Of a DNA stretch of 64,000 nucleotides, positions 34,488-48,570 are shown one piece after another. The notes below the pieces were generated by a model. The model searched no databases, was not told where the DNA came from, and saw only the letters and a program-made list of their open reading frames with translations. The position numbers and the translations under genes were made by a program. The stretch covers positions 1-64,000 of the forward strand of contig NXFV01001516.1 of assembly GCA_002803225.1 (NCBI GenBank), in the 5' to 3' direction. Positions within the stretch are counted from its first letter, which is position 1. Each line of letters opens with the position of its first letter. The stretch comes from Gamarada debralockiae (lineage: Eukaryota > Ascomycota > Leotiomycetes > Helotiales > Hyphodiscaceae).

Positions 34488-36609
34488 CTTCTCTCTCTCT
34501 GTATGGCGCTGGGACGAATATGGGTGTATGGACAAGAGTTTCTCTGGCGTTTGGGTGGGACTGGGAAAATGGGTTTGGCTTCCATTACTACACGAGGGGT
34601 GTTTGGGATTGTTCGTCGCGGAGTCGCTAGATACCTAAGTCACCTTATTCTCCACAATTCGAACAATAATTCGTATACCGTTGTTCCTTCATTCATACAT
34701 GGTTGTTCTACTCTTGGGCAACAGGTCCAAATATGTCGATCGCCTCCCGCGTTCCACCATCTATCTCATCTAAGGACACATCTCAGCGATCTTCCTCAAG
34801 ACGTCATCGCAATGTAACGGTCCCCTGCATCTAATTCATCCTGGCCGCATCCTCAAACCCGAAAGCAAAACCCGAACTGTGCCGCTCACGTGTCCCTTGC
34901 CCTCCAATTCTCCCTCGTATCCAGAAATCCTAACCCAAGGATCCGGAAACGACTCTGACAGAACTACTTATGTCAGATCATTGATCGACTTGCAGCAACG
35001 ACGTACAATAACGTGAATGATCTTTCCTCCCCCATCGCCCAAACTTCCAAGATGCAAAATCCGGAAATCAGTAATAGTTAAATCGATTAAGTACCGAAGA
35101 TGCAAGTTTGCAAATCTGGAGATCTCTTCCAAAGATTAGGCCAAGGAAAAGTGAGGTGAGTAAAGCTTGGCTGGTGCCGGCGTAGCCACCTCCTTTTCCA
35201 CGTCTACAATTCCTCGCGTAAGTCCGCCCCCGTTTCCCTACTACCAAAGGGTTCCATTGACTTGAAAAGAAGTACTCTGGATGCCGTGCATAGATATTCC
35301 CCAGCGTCAAGCAAGGGATGATAATACTTCCTCTTTGGCAGTAAGGAGACACACCGATCTGGTTGAATTGCAAGTGCTGCCAGCCCGTCCTCGCGTGCAT
35401 TTAGTTAAGAAAGCTTGGCGATAGGAGAAAGCCTATCTCCTAAGTTCTATGGGAAATGGGAATCCCATCTTACAATACGGAACTTTACTGAAAGCGACGG
35501 AGCCGAGACATCTAATCCATGCCCAATAATTGGAGAAAGTTGACAAAGTTGAGGCGATGTGGTACATACACTGCTTTGAGTAATTGCTCAACTTGTCAAA
35601 TTGCCAGACAGCTCCCAAGATGCATCCGCCCGTCCTTCACGCAAAAGTCATTGGCATCACGACCCAAGAATCTCCCATCACGAGGAATCCAATAAAAAAG
35701 AAGAGACAACTCAAGAAGTTGTTGAACCGACTCTTACAAAACACCGTTCATATCCTCTCTTCAAAACGCTTCACGCAAAACTCCCCTCATTCATCCCACC
35801 TTCTCCTTGTCTCGAAAAATCAAACAAGGGCTCTATCGTATTTTCGCCCAATCTCAATCTCACATGCACGATCTCATGAGAGCAACTCTTCACGTTCCAT
35901 CGCTGGCACGCAATCTCATCCTTCCAGCCCTCCTACATTCATCACGGCAGCACCCTGCATCAATTCAAATCCTACAAGGAACCTTCAAACACAACAACCC
36001 TGAACCATCCAACACGATTACCGAATCCAACCATTTTTGAAGCTAGCGAAAGTACCCGTATATTCTGTGCCACCCACGCACGCCGGAGGTTGCTGGCGGT
36101 TCGGCCCTTATATCTTGGTAGTTGGCGCGGAGACCTTACCGACGACATGATGTTGTGTATTTGAAGGCTATACAATGAGTTAAGGTTAAATAAGTGGAGT
36201 GACCTCGTGGATGGCCAAGGCGAAAACACGGCTTCCACAACAGAGAACGATGAGAATACGGCTTCAGTTAAGTCGTGGACACGAGGACCGGCTTCATCAG
36301 ACGCAAAGAACTAAACTAAACAGTACTCGGAGACTCTATTTCCTATGAACACCAAGCAGCCCAAAGACCAAAAGTTACAAAACCAATAAGTGCGTACTGT
36401 ACATAATTGCGCCAATTCTCGACTGTATGCCCCTTTCCCTCATCTTTGAGACGACACGGTCTTTGTCCGCGCCCACGGCGTTTACCCATGAAGCTACCCC
36501 ATGCTACGCCTCACCAATGCATCCTTCACCTCCCTACCAACAAACCCGTGTCAGAATGACAAGTATACAATCCTGCTCTAAATCACCCATCCAACAAGCA
36601 TGTTCCTGC
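34488..36609. other. Intergenic between F-box gene and myosin 3' end
   Basis: About 2.1 kb between convergent genes. Frames such as 35584-36003 are Ser/Pro/His-rich low-complexity translations without homology signals. No transposon ends were seen. Confidence 0.5.
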
Positions 36610-39600
36610 TCACAAGAAGCCCTTACTCATACTAACTTGCCTACTCAAACTACTCTTTCGTTTCGGGATCTCAACCCCACTTTCACCGTATTCACTCCCC
36701 TTCCCCCAAGCACCACTCCCCACTCGTCCAATCACACTCCCTGGCCTCCCCATCCCTGCAGCCTTCCACCCCTCATTCTCCCTCTCCAACCTCAGCTTCT
36801 GCTCTTTGGCCTCTCTAGCTTCCCTCTCCGCGCGCTTAGCCTGTAGCTGCGCCTGCGATTCCGATTGTTGGAGCTCATCTATTGTTTTGAGGAGTTTTTC
36901 GTGTTTGTCGCGGGAGCGGGTGAGGTCGTCTTGGAGTTGGGCGTTGGCTTTTTCTTTGCGCTCGATTTGCAGTTGTAAGTCTTTGACTGTGCGGTCGACG
37001 TTACGGACTGAGCGTTGGGATTGCGATTGTTGAGCTAGTTGGGCTTCGAGTTGTTGTTCCAGCTGTTTGTTATTAGCATTGTGACACGGTGATTGGAACG
37101 GGATCACAAACCTCTTGCACACGTCCATGAAGGAATCTGACATCCTGGCTGGCACTGGAGTAGCCCTTGGTCTCAAGGTCAACAAGTCTGACCTGCACCT
37201 CCTTGAGGTTCTTCTCCAAAGCAGCTTTCTCCTTGTTGAGCTGAACGGTCATTTCACGTTCAGCAACAATATCCTTCTGCGTTTCACTCGCCAGCGCTTC
37301 AGCACGGCGCATCTTGTTCACAGCCGCAGCAGCAATGTCCTCTTGCTGAGCAAGATTGGATTTGAGTTCCAACAACTCACGATCCATACCCGCTGCATTG
37401 CGCAGAGACGGACTATCACCTCTAGCAAGATCTTCAAGCCCAGTCTTGGCTTCCTCAAGTCTAGCTTCTAGACCCCGCTTCTCGCGCTGCAGTATATCTC
37501 GTTCTGCAGCGATGTCGTCGACTGAGGTGCGCAGACTGCGAACTTGGGAGAGCAATGTCACGACCTTGCCATTAGCTTCATTGTGTGCACGGACAGCTTC
37601 ATCTCGTGAAGCCGAGAGATCAGAGAGTGTTGATTCCAGACGGGATTTCTCTTTGGACCATGTGGAACTGTTCAGGACTTCGTCATCCCACTTCGATCGC
37701 AACTCATCCAGCTCTTCTCTCAAGCGAGTATTCTCCCCTTGCTGGAAGAGTTTCTCTTCTCTTGCGATGTCCAACTCATTGGTGAGAGTTGCGAATTCAG
37801 CTTGGTATTTCTTGCGCGTTTGCTCCATGCTGGATTCCTTGTCTTCGATATCTATTGCTCGTTGGCTGCGATAGTCTTCTAGCTCGTTCTGCAATCGTTT
37901 GCGTGCTTGTGTCGCGGCCTCCAGATCAGCGGACATGTCTTCAAGTCTTTCTTCATAGCTTTGGTTTTGACGTTGGAGATCCTCGATCGTGGCGTCCATT
38001 TGCTTTCGTTCGGACATGATCTCTGCACAGGTGTCTTCGGCTTCCCGTGCTTGCTCTCGGGCAAATTGTTCGGCTCTAGATGCCTTGAGAACGGCGATCT
38101 CGGCTTGCTCGAGCTTGCTGAAGTACTCATCTGCTCGACTCTTGTAGAGAGACAGACTTGATGTCACGTCCGCGAGTTTCGAGGACTCAGAGTCAAGTCG
38201 GATCTGAAGGTCCGCAAATTCCTGGAGGAGCTGGCTTCGACTGGAAGCATCTTGGTCTCTCTGAAGAGTCATGTCTTCCAAATCAGACCTGGCGTCTCGA
38301 AGCTCAACCTCCAAAGTAGCACGAGCATGCTTCAGTCCCTCGAAATGCTTCTTCGTATCCTGAAGTTCGGCAACGGCGTCCTTGTGAATATGCATGAGAG
38401 ATCGTCGAGAGTCCTCTTGATTGTTGATGAGATCGAAAAGCTCTTCGTGCGACTTTGTTTGAATATCACGAAGCGACAACTGGCCTGTTTGGATACTTTT
38501 CTCGAGTGCTGAAACCTTCTTCGCTGAATCGTCGAGCATATCATGTAATCTGTTGTTGGCTTGCTCAAGCTTCTGGACACGGCGAAGAGATGGGCTATCC
38601 TCGGGCCATAACTCTCGTGAAGGCGTCGACCGCTCGAGCTGACTTTGAAGGTGGCGATTCTGCATCTGAGTGAGTTGGAGCTGATTTTGAAGCTCCTCGA
38701 AGTCAGCCTTGAGGTCCATCCTATTGTTGAAGCTCAGAATATCGGCTGTGCGGTCAGATCGACCAGAATCTTGGGCCTCTGTTCCAGTACTAGGGAAGCG
38801 ACGAGTCGGGGTGGAGACATTGGAGCGAGGTCGACCATTCAACTTGTTCCTCAAATGGCTTGGTGATTGGTTGAATGGGCCCTGATTGGGGTTGATCTCC
38901 TCCAATTTTGGGCGGCTAGGTGACTGTCTTTCGGCCGAGTCAAATTCGTCCTCGTACTTTTTGCGTAAGTCTGCCAGTTGGGATTCGGCATTTGACCGTC
39001 CCGCAGATTGGACACGAAGATTCTGCTGCAACTCCTCAATCTTTTGGGTAAGGCTCGGGACGAGGTTTGGAGGAGTTCTGCCTCTGTCGCTCCCACCATC
39101 GAAGCCGAATTGTGGTGTTGGAGGTGTCATATCTGGATCGACCTTCTTTAACAATTCGAGAATTTCCCCGTCACGATTTTCAAGCATTGCCTGCAGTTGT
39201 CGGCTTTTTGCTTGTGCCTGAGTATGAAGTTGACGCTCGTCCTCAAGTTTTCGATTGGCTTCTGCAAGTTGAGTGGTGAAAGTAGACGTGGCTTTCTCAG
39301 CATTTCGGCTTGCCTTATGCTCACGTGCGACTTCATGATTGAGATCTTCCAAACTAAGCTGAAGTTTCTCAATCTGCTTGTCTTTCGAAGCAAGTGCTTC
39401 TTGGACCTCTCCAATTTGCTTGTTGAGCTTTTGGTTCAAACCTTCCAACTTTGTGTTGTCGCGCTGTAGGTTTTGCAGTTGACCACGATTTGTTTCGCTG
39501 GCCCGAGATGCAGAACGAGAAATCTCAAGCTGTTTCGACTGAAGTTTGTTCATGAGTGACTTGACGTCGGCTTCTGAGGCATTGAGTCGGCTCCTGGCTG

Positions 39601-42600
39601 TCTTGAGCTCTTGTTCCAATCGCTCCTTTTCCTTGTCGACCCGGAGGCCGAAATCCCCGGATTCGAGAATCATCTTGTTCAATTCATCAACTTGTGTTTT
39701 GAGTCGGCCGCATTCCTCCTCAAAGTACAATGCTCGGCTTTGCTTTGCTTCCAGGTCCTTGCGCAAACTGGCCTCGCGTTCTCGGGCGAGACGAGAAGCA
39801 CTGCGATCATATGCTAGCTCAGCCTGGATTCTGGCTTCTTCAGCAGCGGCTTTGGCTTCTCTCAGCTTCCTGATCTGATCGCGTGCCTCGTTGCGCTCCT
39901 TCTCGGCGGAAACTCGATTTTCCGTGGCTCGTCGAAGGGTGTCCTGTTGAACATACATCTCCTTCTCGATGATGATTTTGGCTTCATTCAATGCTTGGTA
40001 CTTCTCATCGAGTTCGCGATATCTGTGTGCCTCAAGAAGTTGGACATCGTCACGTGACTGTCGTTCCTTACTCAATTCCTTTTGAGCTTCGGCGAGCTGC
40101 TCCTTGTAGTCCGTCAGTTGAGCCTCGTACATTCTGCATTTTTGTCCAGCTTCAGCACCCTCATTGATCCTGGCGTCAAGGAGGCGTTTCGCTTCGGCTA
40201 CTTCTTTCTCGAGATTGGCTTTCTGGGACTTCATGGCGAACATCTCTGCCTGAACCTCGCGGAGTCTATTGACGACGTTGTCCTTGTCAGCGGCCAATGC
40301 ACGTTTCTCATCATCGAAGTTCTTGCGCTCAGCCTCGTATTTGCGGTTATCGGATCGAAGAATAGACAACTCGCTCTCCTTCCGTCGGACAAGATCCTCG
40401 TAACCAGTGGAAGTGGCAGACAGCTCCGATAGCTGCTTGTGGACACTGGCGTTCTCAGCTGCAAGATCTCTTTCTCGAGATTTCGAAGCTTGAAGTTCTT
40501 TGGTGGTGGCGGCGAATTTGATATCCAGATCTTGATCTACTTTTAAGAGCTTAGTCTCGAGATCTTGGACCTTACGATCTTTCATGCTCAGCTGGCTCTG
40601 CAATATCCGCAAGTCTTGGGAAAGACGTAATTCCTCGGCGCTCCTTTGTGACTGAGATTGTTCGAGGTCGTTGTATCTAGCGACTGCGTCCTCATACTTT
40701 TCGGTGAGTTCTCTTTTATCGTCCTCTAGCTTAGAGATAATCAGTCCTGCTTGCTCTAGATCTGATCTGCATCGCTCAAGCTGCTGCTCCATCTTCTTTT
40801 TCGCAGCCAAGAGATCATCGATCTGGTTCTCCAGTTTTTCATTATCCTCCAAAGCACCAGCTAGTTCATCAGTGACTGCTGTAACCCTGTCCTGGTATCG
40901 TTTCGTAATTTCTTCCTTATCCAATGCCAGAGCACGTTCACTCTCAAGGGTTTGCTGTATCCTTTGAATCTCAGTTCGAGCATTGCGGATTTCTTCTTCG
41001 CCTCTTTGTCGATCGGCTGCATCTTGCTTCATCTTCTCGCTCAACTTCCGGATCATCTCATCCCGCTTCTTGATCTCGCCAGACGTACGAGTGGCACCCA
41101 AGAGAGGCTTCATCCGAATCAGAAGTCGCCACCATGGATTATCGCAAAGATCTGAGTAAACTTGGAAGTTTCGCTGGATGATCCGCGTGGCCTCCGCTCG
41201 GTACAGTCGTTTGTGAGCGATACGTCGTTGAGTGAATCCCCGAGCCACTGACTGGAATCGAGACATAATGTCACGAATCAATGCATCGCGTTGCTCTTCA
41301 AGTTCAGCTAAAACACCGGCTCGGAAGAAGACCTTGGTGAGACCGACTCGGAACAAAGACTTGTCCAGGTTCAGCTTCTCAAGCATGATTATTGCCGCAG
41401 CTTGTCCCTCCAGGTAACCTTTCGGCATGTTTCGACAAAGGACTTCATATCGTTGTCTAAATTCAGAGAAGGGCAAGCGATTGGGAAACCCGGTTCGGGC
41501 AATTCTGATACCTTCAAGGACACCATTGCAACGCAATTGATCAAGGACAAGTGGCGCACTGAGCTGCTTCGGTCGTTTCTTGTGATTGGGAATGATGCAG
41601 CGTACGAAGTGTGGATGCGTGGAATGTAGCTGCGCCATTAAACTCGAAAGCTGTTCCTTATGTCTCTGTGCAACCGTACGGAAAAGGCCTTTCTTGACCC
41701 TGCTTCTTGTGGCTCCGGGATCATCATCACCATCAGCGCAATCGGAAAAGAGAGCTGCTACGTGCTTGTCGGTAGATGCAGCCAGAAGTCTCGTAATATT
41801 GTCGTTCAGTGGATCTTTGTTCTTCTCCAACCAGCCCTCGGTTGAGTACTCGACTTCAGCCGCGTAGTGAGTAAGCATGAAACCTTGGCCGAGTCGTGAA
41901 GGGCGGTACTTTGGAGTCTTCCGATCCCAGAGAGAGTGGAGCTTTTCCGTGAACGACTTGTCGGTAGCCTTTGGCATGACTGAGTCTTCGTCTAGGCATG
42001 AAAAGATACCGATTGGGTTGGGCAGCTCAATCAGGTCGATCGTGGGCTGCAGATCGTGTCCGAAATCGATAAATTTCCATTCAATTTGTTCTCGGGCATA
42101 TTCCTCCTGCTCAAGCACAAACATATGGTGATTGAAGAACTGCTGCAGTTTCTCGTTCGTGTAATTAATGCAAAGTTGCTCGAAGCTGTTCTCCTCAAAT
42201 ATTTCGAAACCAGCAATGTCGAGTACTCCAATGAAGTGTGAATCGTCGAGGCCCATGCCGGTTCTATCAAGCTGGCGATTGATGCGGCCAACCAAATCTC
42301 CAAATCCGCGTTCGTAGATACCTTTGGCAAGGGCATCTATCGCAAGTCTGACTTGCTCGGGCGTTTGAACCTTTTCCACCCATTCCCTTCCGGCCTTGAC
42401 CCTCGGATGAAGAAGGCCTTGTAGGAATGGTTCGAGAGGTATTCCAAGGAGTTTACAAACCTTCTCGGCTTCGGGGCGGGCATCCTGGGCCAGACGAGCC
42501 TGATCTGCTGCTCGGCTCTCCCTCATAACGGTGATGTTACCCAAATGCAGGACCGCGGCCACCGTTCGAAGGATTGACACCTGCTCTTTCTCCGAGAACC

Positions 42601-43912
42601 CCATGATGTTGAAGGCCTCAATCAAGGAGTTCCACTCGTCCCGATCCGAAACGCCTGCAATTGTATCGTGCCCGGCTCTTGTGTATGCAAAGTCTTCGAC
42701 GTCCAGATCGTCCAGTAAGAAGTCTTGCTTCATTCTCCGATCTGCCCCTTTCAAGAGTTGATAAAAGACATGGTAGTTTCTCTCGTGGGTATTAAGTCGG
42801 ACAACCCGCGATTTCTCGAGCAAGTACCAATCAATAAAAGCACCAGCAATTGTCCCCGTTCGTGTAAATTCGATACGAATAAATTTGCCAAATCGTGAAG
42901 AGTTGTTGTTCCGCACTGTCTGCGCATTGCCGAAGGCTTCAAGGATGGGATTTGCGCGGAGGATCTGCTGGGAGAGATTTGAATGCTGCGTCTTGTTCTT
43001 CACTGGCGAGTCCGAATGTGCCACTGCTGCAAGATACTGGATGACCTTCTTCGTATTCTCAGTCTTTCCAGCACCAGATTCTCCAGTCACTAGAATACTT
43101 TGATTCTCTCCCTCCTCAACCAGGTTTCGAAAGGCTTCATCAGCCATGGCGTAGATGTGGGGCTTCGTTTCTTCTCGACCTTGGCCTTTATACATGTTGA
43201 TGTATTCGTTCGTATAAATTGGAAGTGGACAGTAGGGATTGATTGTGACTAAAAACAAGCCAGAGTAGGTATATATCAAGTCCGCTTGATATCTCATGTG
43301 TAGGTTGTGAACCACCGAAGCCTCGTTAAGATGTGTAAGCTCTGCCATATCATCGGCCTTGTCGAATTTCGCTGGATTGACTTTGTCCACGCTGTCCGCA
43401 TCGACCTCTCGTTGCTGCGTCTGGAGTTAGCAGTGAGATCTAGGGGGTAGTGTGGGACATACGCTGCCATCATCACATTGAACAAGAATCTGGTTGTTAC
43501 TCAGGTCCTCCACAATCCAACCTTTTACGAATGCCGTCTGCGGGTCCTTTAGCCACACGTATCTCTTGCCAGAGAAATCGTTCTCGCCTTCGATTCCCTT
43601 GACAATTTCCGGTCCGCGGCGCATCTCATCGGTCTTGATAAACGATGGCGCAAACGTATTTGAGGTGGGAGTGCCACTTTTCGAGTTCGAGCGATATCGT
43701 GATGTTGCATCATCATTAGGTGTCACCAACCCAGCCAGCGAAGAGTAGGATTGGTTTCGATTGTGATGAGAGATTTGGGCCGGCGACAGTTGCGACGGCA
43801 TTATCATGGATTTCGGTCTTCCATTGGAGTTCGCTGGACCCGTTGGACCTGGCGACGGGGATTTTGTCCTCGCGAAGGGATTACCCCGCTTCTGCGGAGA
43901 AGTTGATGCCAT
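36610..43912 (-). CDS. MYO2: Class II myosin heavy chain
   Basis: Three exons, 43912-43463, 43420-37112 and 37062-36610, encode 2403 residues, the typical size of filamentous-ascomycete myosin II. The introns are 42 nt (GTATGT...CTAAC...CCAG) and 49 nt (GTTTGT...CTAAT...ACAG). After a Ser/Pro-rich head extension come an SH3-like N-terminal domain (YVWLKDPQTAFVKGWIVED) and the motor. The motor has the P-loop GESGAGKT near 263-270, switch I NNNSSRFGKF, switch II DIAGFEIF, and the SH1 region LRCNGVLEGIRIARTGFPNR. IQ-like neck sequences (GFTQRRIAHKRLYRAEATRI) precede a coiled coil of about 1400 residues. Myosin II assembles on actin at septation sites and drives contractile ring formation. An acidic/Ser-Pro insert (near 39000) interrupts the tail. 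A short basic Ser-rich end (RKSSLSRQVSMS) may be phosphorylated. No damage seen. Confidence 0.97.
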
Positions 43913-44585
43913 TTTGAACTGCTTTCGAGAGGCTCCAGCTGAATTAGGATTGTTGTTTGGTGCGAGGCAACATCAAGCCATGGGATCATTGATCGTGAAA
44001 GATTGTGAAAGTCTTGAAAATGGCTGAACGAGTGAAATAAGTAAAGAATTAGACGGCCACAGACCACATATGAAATGAAGAATTAGGTAGTCGTGTCGTC
44101 AAATCGTCCTTTCCGTCGTTTCGTAGCTACTTTTGTCGTGTTGTTGGAGACGAGCTGTGAATGGTTGATTTGGTGAATGTCAACAAAGCTAAATCGCGAC
44201 TTGGTGCACGGACTGCACGTGATTTAGCTTGTCCCTGCACGCGCGCTAACGAAAATGGCAGGCCCATCGAGGTGCCATCTTCCTATCTCTTCAAGAGCTA
44301 CTCCCATCACAACCAAGGACAGAGGGACAGAAATCGATCTTTTATGTAATATCTTCACTTGCGCATCGTTCTCTTGGACGTAACTACCTATACTCGATAC
44401 CCTCGACCGAACCCTATTCTCACTCTTCCATCATCGCTTTCCTTTTGTCGCAAGAATATTTGAGTCCTTCAAATCGGCTCAGCGATTCATCACGCTGTGC
44501 ATGCCGGCGTATGAGGTCTACTTTTGGATTGTTTAATTCCCTTACAGCGATTCGATAATGCGCATTGTTTGCCACTCATTCAACA
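43913..44585. promoter_or_regulatory. Shared divergent promoter, myosin II / Red1-like gene
   Basis: The start codons of two divergently transcribed genes are 673 bp apart. The region has no coding sequence. It is C/T-rich on the plus strand just before the downstream gene, common near fungal transcription starts. Confidence 0.55.
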
Positions 44586-47500
44586 ATGTCGGATTATCCT
44601 CCAGCGCCTCCATACGCAAGCTATGGCAGCCAACCTCAAACGAACCCTCCCTACCTCCAACCCACATACCCGAATCAGTATATGCAACAAGACGATGGTC
44701 GCGCTGCACAAACGCACATGGCATCCAATTATGACACGTCTATGTCCGCATATGGGTATAATAACTCCATTCCTGGCTTCAGCGCCGGTTCTTTAGCATC
44801 TGCTGCACCTCCATTGCCCATTTACCAGGGTTGGAATCAAGATGCCATCCCTTTACCTTCTTATTCGACTCCACATAATAATATGCAATATACGGGATAC
44901 GGTGGCAATTCCTATCAAACCCAACAGTCCTATCCTGCGCCTCAACCACAGACTTATCATCAGAATACACAACATGTTGCACCTTATGATGAAGGTGAGC
45001 TCAGTGAAGGGGAGTTTGATGCCTATGGTGGCCAACATACTGGCAATGCTGCCACTGCAGATTATGGGTCCAACTACCATCATGGGAACGATGGTACTGG
45101 CTATATGAATACGGCACATCGTGCAGTTTACCCCAGCAGTCAAGATTACAACAACCACCAGTATTCTCCCGGTACGTGTTTGCTCGAGAAGCTCATTTTG
45201 ATCAATACTTATGCTCGTGTAGGTAATGGCTACAATTATCGAGAATCACCTCAAGTGAGCCTTCAGCAATCCGACTCGTACTCTCCCTATGCAGGAGTGA
45301 ACGGCATGCAACACGACTACCAACAGCCGTCATGGATGCAGAATAATAGCGCCCCGGAAAGCTCCCTGTCAAACGGGATTGTTGCTCCTCAAGCGAAAGA
45401 GAAATTCGAACGTGCCCCTGCCCAACCAGTTCCTGCTGTGAAGCCCTCCGAAACAAACATTCAACTTAAGTCAACGGTTCAAGATCAGGTCGTTCAAAGT
45501 GATTCAACAATTCAGCTGGTGGGTGGTCAGATCGCAGAGGACGGAAGAACCGACTCCAGTCCTCCAATCGCTCAGCGCACCCCAGGAATTCAAGCTGGGT
45601 TTCCTAAATCAGTAGCCGAAGCTCGTAGGAAAGCCGAAGGGGCTATCCTTAATCTGTGGCCTTACGAAGTCCGCTTTCCCAACTACGTGGAAGAGGGGTT
45701 CGACGAAAACATTGTTGGGCGTCTTTTCGATGATCTTGGTTTTGCACGGACTCCCTCCAAAACTGCAATTTCAATCAGTGAAGCAAAGTCAACCATTGAT
45801 AAACCGAACGGCACGAGCCCGGAAAACGGGGCACTCGAATCGTTGAAATCGGATGAACGATCGAATCTTAGGGTTCGCGAAGAGTCGCGTGGCATTCTCG
45901 TGGAAAATAATGGCAACCGCGTAAACACTTCGGCGGCACAGAATCCTACATCACCTTCCACGGCAGCAAAGGCTGAGCCCACCGAGAAAGAAAAGAACCT
46001 CAAGATGAAGATGGAGATGTTGCGTAAATCGCGCGAGGAACGCGCTCAGAAAGCAGCTGCGAAGAACAGTACGGCAACCTCGACTGCCCCTGGTACAGCT
46101 TCGACTGTACCCCCTGCAGCACCACAGGCTGAGCTACCAATATCTTCGACTGCTCAGGTCACGGATTCCCTGAATATCTCAACTTTACCTCCAATTCCTC
46201 CGACCACTACTCAACCGGTTTCTTCGCCAACGACACAATCTCTTCCTTTCCCGACTACCATTAAGCCTCCTTCTTCTTTGTCAACGGCACAACTTATTCC
46301 TCCACCGCAACCTGTCATCCCAGGCCTTTTTCTTGCATCAACCTCGAGTCCTGCGCCTTCGACGACCTCCCAAAACACAATGTTCGGTGCGCCTCAGAGC
46401 AACCAGCGCAAGCGACCAGTGGCAGCCGACTTCGATACACCAACCTCGACGATACCTTTTAAACGACCTTTCGGCCAAAGTCGCAGCGATTCGTTGGTAA
46501 TTGATGTGAGCGAGGAGGAACCCGATTCGGAGGATGAGGATGTTGCCATGGACCTTGAATCTCAAGCCGATCAAGATTCCCCTGTTCAGGCTGCCCGAAA
46601 GATGTCTGATCAGCGAGCCGCAATAATCCAGAATCTTCCACCTCTGACCAACTTTCCGACCCGCAAAGCATTCGCTTCTCCTCCTGGCTCATCGGCGGCA
46701 AGCACACCACCAGTCCATCCCGCATCAAAGACAACACTTGGTCACCCTCATGTTCTCCAGCAGAAGGAGACCGAGATTGAGCTCTTGAAAAAGAAGATTG
46801 CAGAGGCCGAGGCGGCGAAGGCAGCAAAGAGAAGAGCCCAGCAAACTTCTAGTGGTGCTGCAACCCCGCAGCTTCAACCAGCCAACGGTACATCTGGAGC
46901 TGTCAACGGCAGTGGTGATATCGCTAGAAAGGTTGAGGCTTCTATTCAGATGCAACAATTGATTGGCATCGCCGAAGACAAGGTTAGCTCCGACCAAAAG
47001 AGACTTGCAGAAACTCAAGCAGCAGAACTGGAGAAGGCTGCTGAACTGAAACGCAACGAGGCCGAAAGCAGACGTCTCCGCCGCGAAAAGATAGCAACTG
47101 ATCTACCCCGTGTTGATGCCGAAGTTGAGCAGAGCCAATTGAAGCTCCAACAATTACGCGAGGAGATGGCCAAGATCGAAGCTGCTGTTCAGAAGAGTAT
47201 GGAGGACAAGAGAAGAATGGCTGAGGAAATGGAGAGACTCGGCCAAGAGGCTGAGGATCAGCTTCAGGAGCAGAAAGACAAGCTGAAGGACCTCACTAGT
47301 GCCGAGACTCCGAGCACTTCAGGCCAAGAAGAAGCTACGCTGCCCAGCAAGATCTTGGTCCCTGCAGCCAACGGCATTCCTCATCGCTCAGCCTCTGCCG
47401 AAGCCCCTAACCAAAAAAAGCTTGTTGAGAGTAGCGACGGCATTACATCAGATCAAGCACTCGAAGCTGCATTACAAGAACAGGTGCGCGCAGAGGCCCA

Positions 47501-48570
47501 CTCTCATGAGCAAGGAGATGAGGATATGGATATTGAAGATTCATATGCTCCGGATCCTGCTCAGTTAGCACCAGAGTCAGAATCACGCCTAAATTCGGCC
47601 GTTGAAAATAATTTAGCGATTCCAGAGACCCAACTTCAGTTTGACGACGGATCGGTCGCTGAAGATAATTCAGCAACTGCAGAGACTCAACTTCAGGTGG
47701 ACAGTAGAAAAATCCCATCGAGCCAGCTCCCAAATGCTCAACCTAATTCAACGATCGATATAGAGCTCGGCCAGGATGATAGAAACGACGACGATTACGA
47801 GCCGCCGGAAGCTACACCATCGGTCGATATGCCATCCCCAATCGAATCCCCGCCCTTTAGCCCAGCCCCCCCTGAATCCGTCACTGATTTTGAACAACTC
47901 TCATCTGGTAGACGCGGTTTGGAACATACGATGGAGGACAATGAGGAGCTACAGGTGAATGGTAGTGTCCCGCAGTTAATTGAAGTAAAGTATTCTTATT
48001 GGAATTTCCTTGTTAGGCCTACTAATAGTTCAGTAGGGCGGCGACCAGAGTTCTAACCAGATCCAGTTTTTCACCCCTTATGAGAGCCCCTTGAAGTACT
48101 TCCGAGCCTTTCGATTCCATCCTGACTACAACCAAGAGGTGTCTGGGGGCTTGAAGTCAATGACCTACAGCCACAAGATCGATCCTAACACAGAGTTCTG
48201 TCGTTATGAATTAGCAGGTGGAGTTTGCAACGACAAGTCCTGCGAATTCCAACATTTTAGAGATATTGCGCTTCCCGGTGCGTCGGTTGAAGCCAGCATA
48301 CCCTGAGCTCTCCCCTTGTTATTACTAGTTGTCATCCAGGCTAACGTCTTGTGCGCAGAAGATAGTATTCTTTCGGCACTAGGCTCGCCAGAAGAGTTTC
48401 CAGCCGACCAACAGCAGCAATTCCGTGAGGGATTGAGACAAGTTCTCACTGGCCTACGTGAGAGAAAGGTCAGAGACTTCGACACCATTGCGGCAGAAGT
48501 TGTTGCCCATCGCAGCAAGTTCCTTGGTGATCCGTCCAAAGTACTGATGCTTGAGGGGACGACCATCTGA
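44586..48570 (+). CDS. Red1/ZFC3H1-type zinc-finger protein (nuclear exosome adaptor-like)
   Basis: Four exons (44586-45171, 45223-47984, 48037-48277, 48359-48570) give 1266 residues. The first intron is 51 nt without a stop, so it is easily missed; it has a GTACGT donor and a GTGTAG acceptor. The start has a CAACAATG context. The N-terminal third is Tyr/Gln/Pro-rich and disordered. The middle is Ser/Thr/Pro-rich with an acidic patch (SEEEPDSEDEDVAMDLESQ). A coiled coil spans about 720-890. The C-terminus holds FCRYELAGGVCNDKSCEFQH, a C-x8-C-x4-C-x3-H finger as in Pfam zf-C3H1. This finger type is found in S. pombe Red1 and human ZFC3H1, which bridge an Mtr4-like helicase to the nuclear exosome. 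That role is inferred from the finger and the layout. Confidence 0.85.

Noticed and set aside
35584..36003. 139-codon plus-strand frame
   Set aside because: Low-complexity Ser/Pro/His translation of a C/A-rich intergenic stretch.
37115..41155. Many plus-strand open frames of 60-170 codons antisense to the myosin tail
   Set aside because: They are shadows of the long coiled-coil reading frame; codon bias of the minus strand leaves the complementary frames open. No domains or starts.
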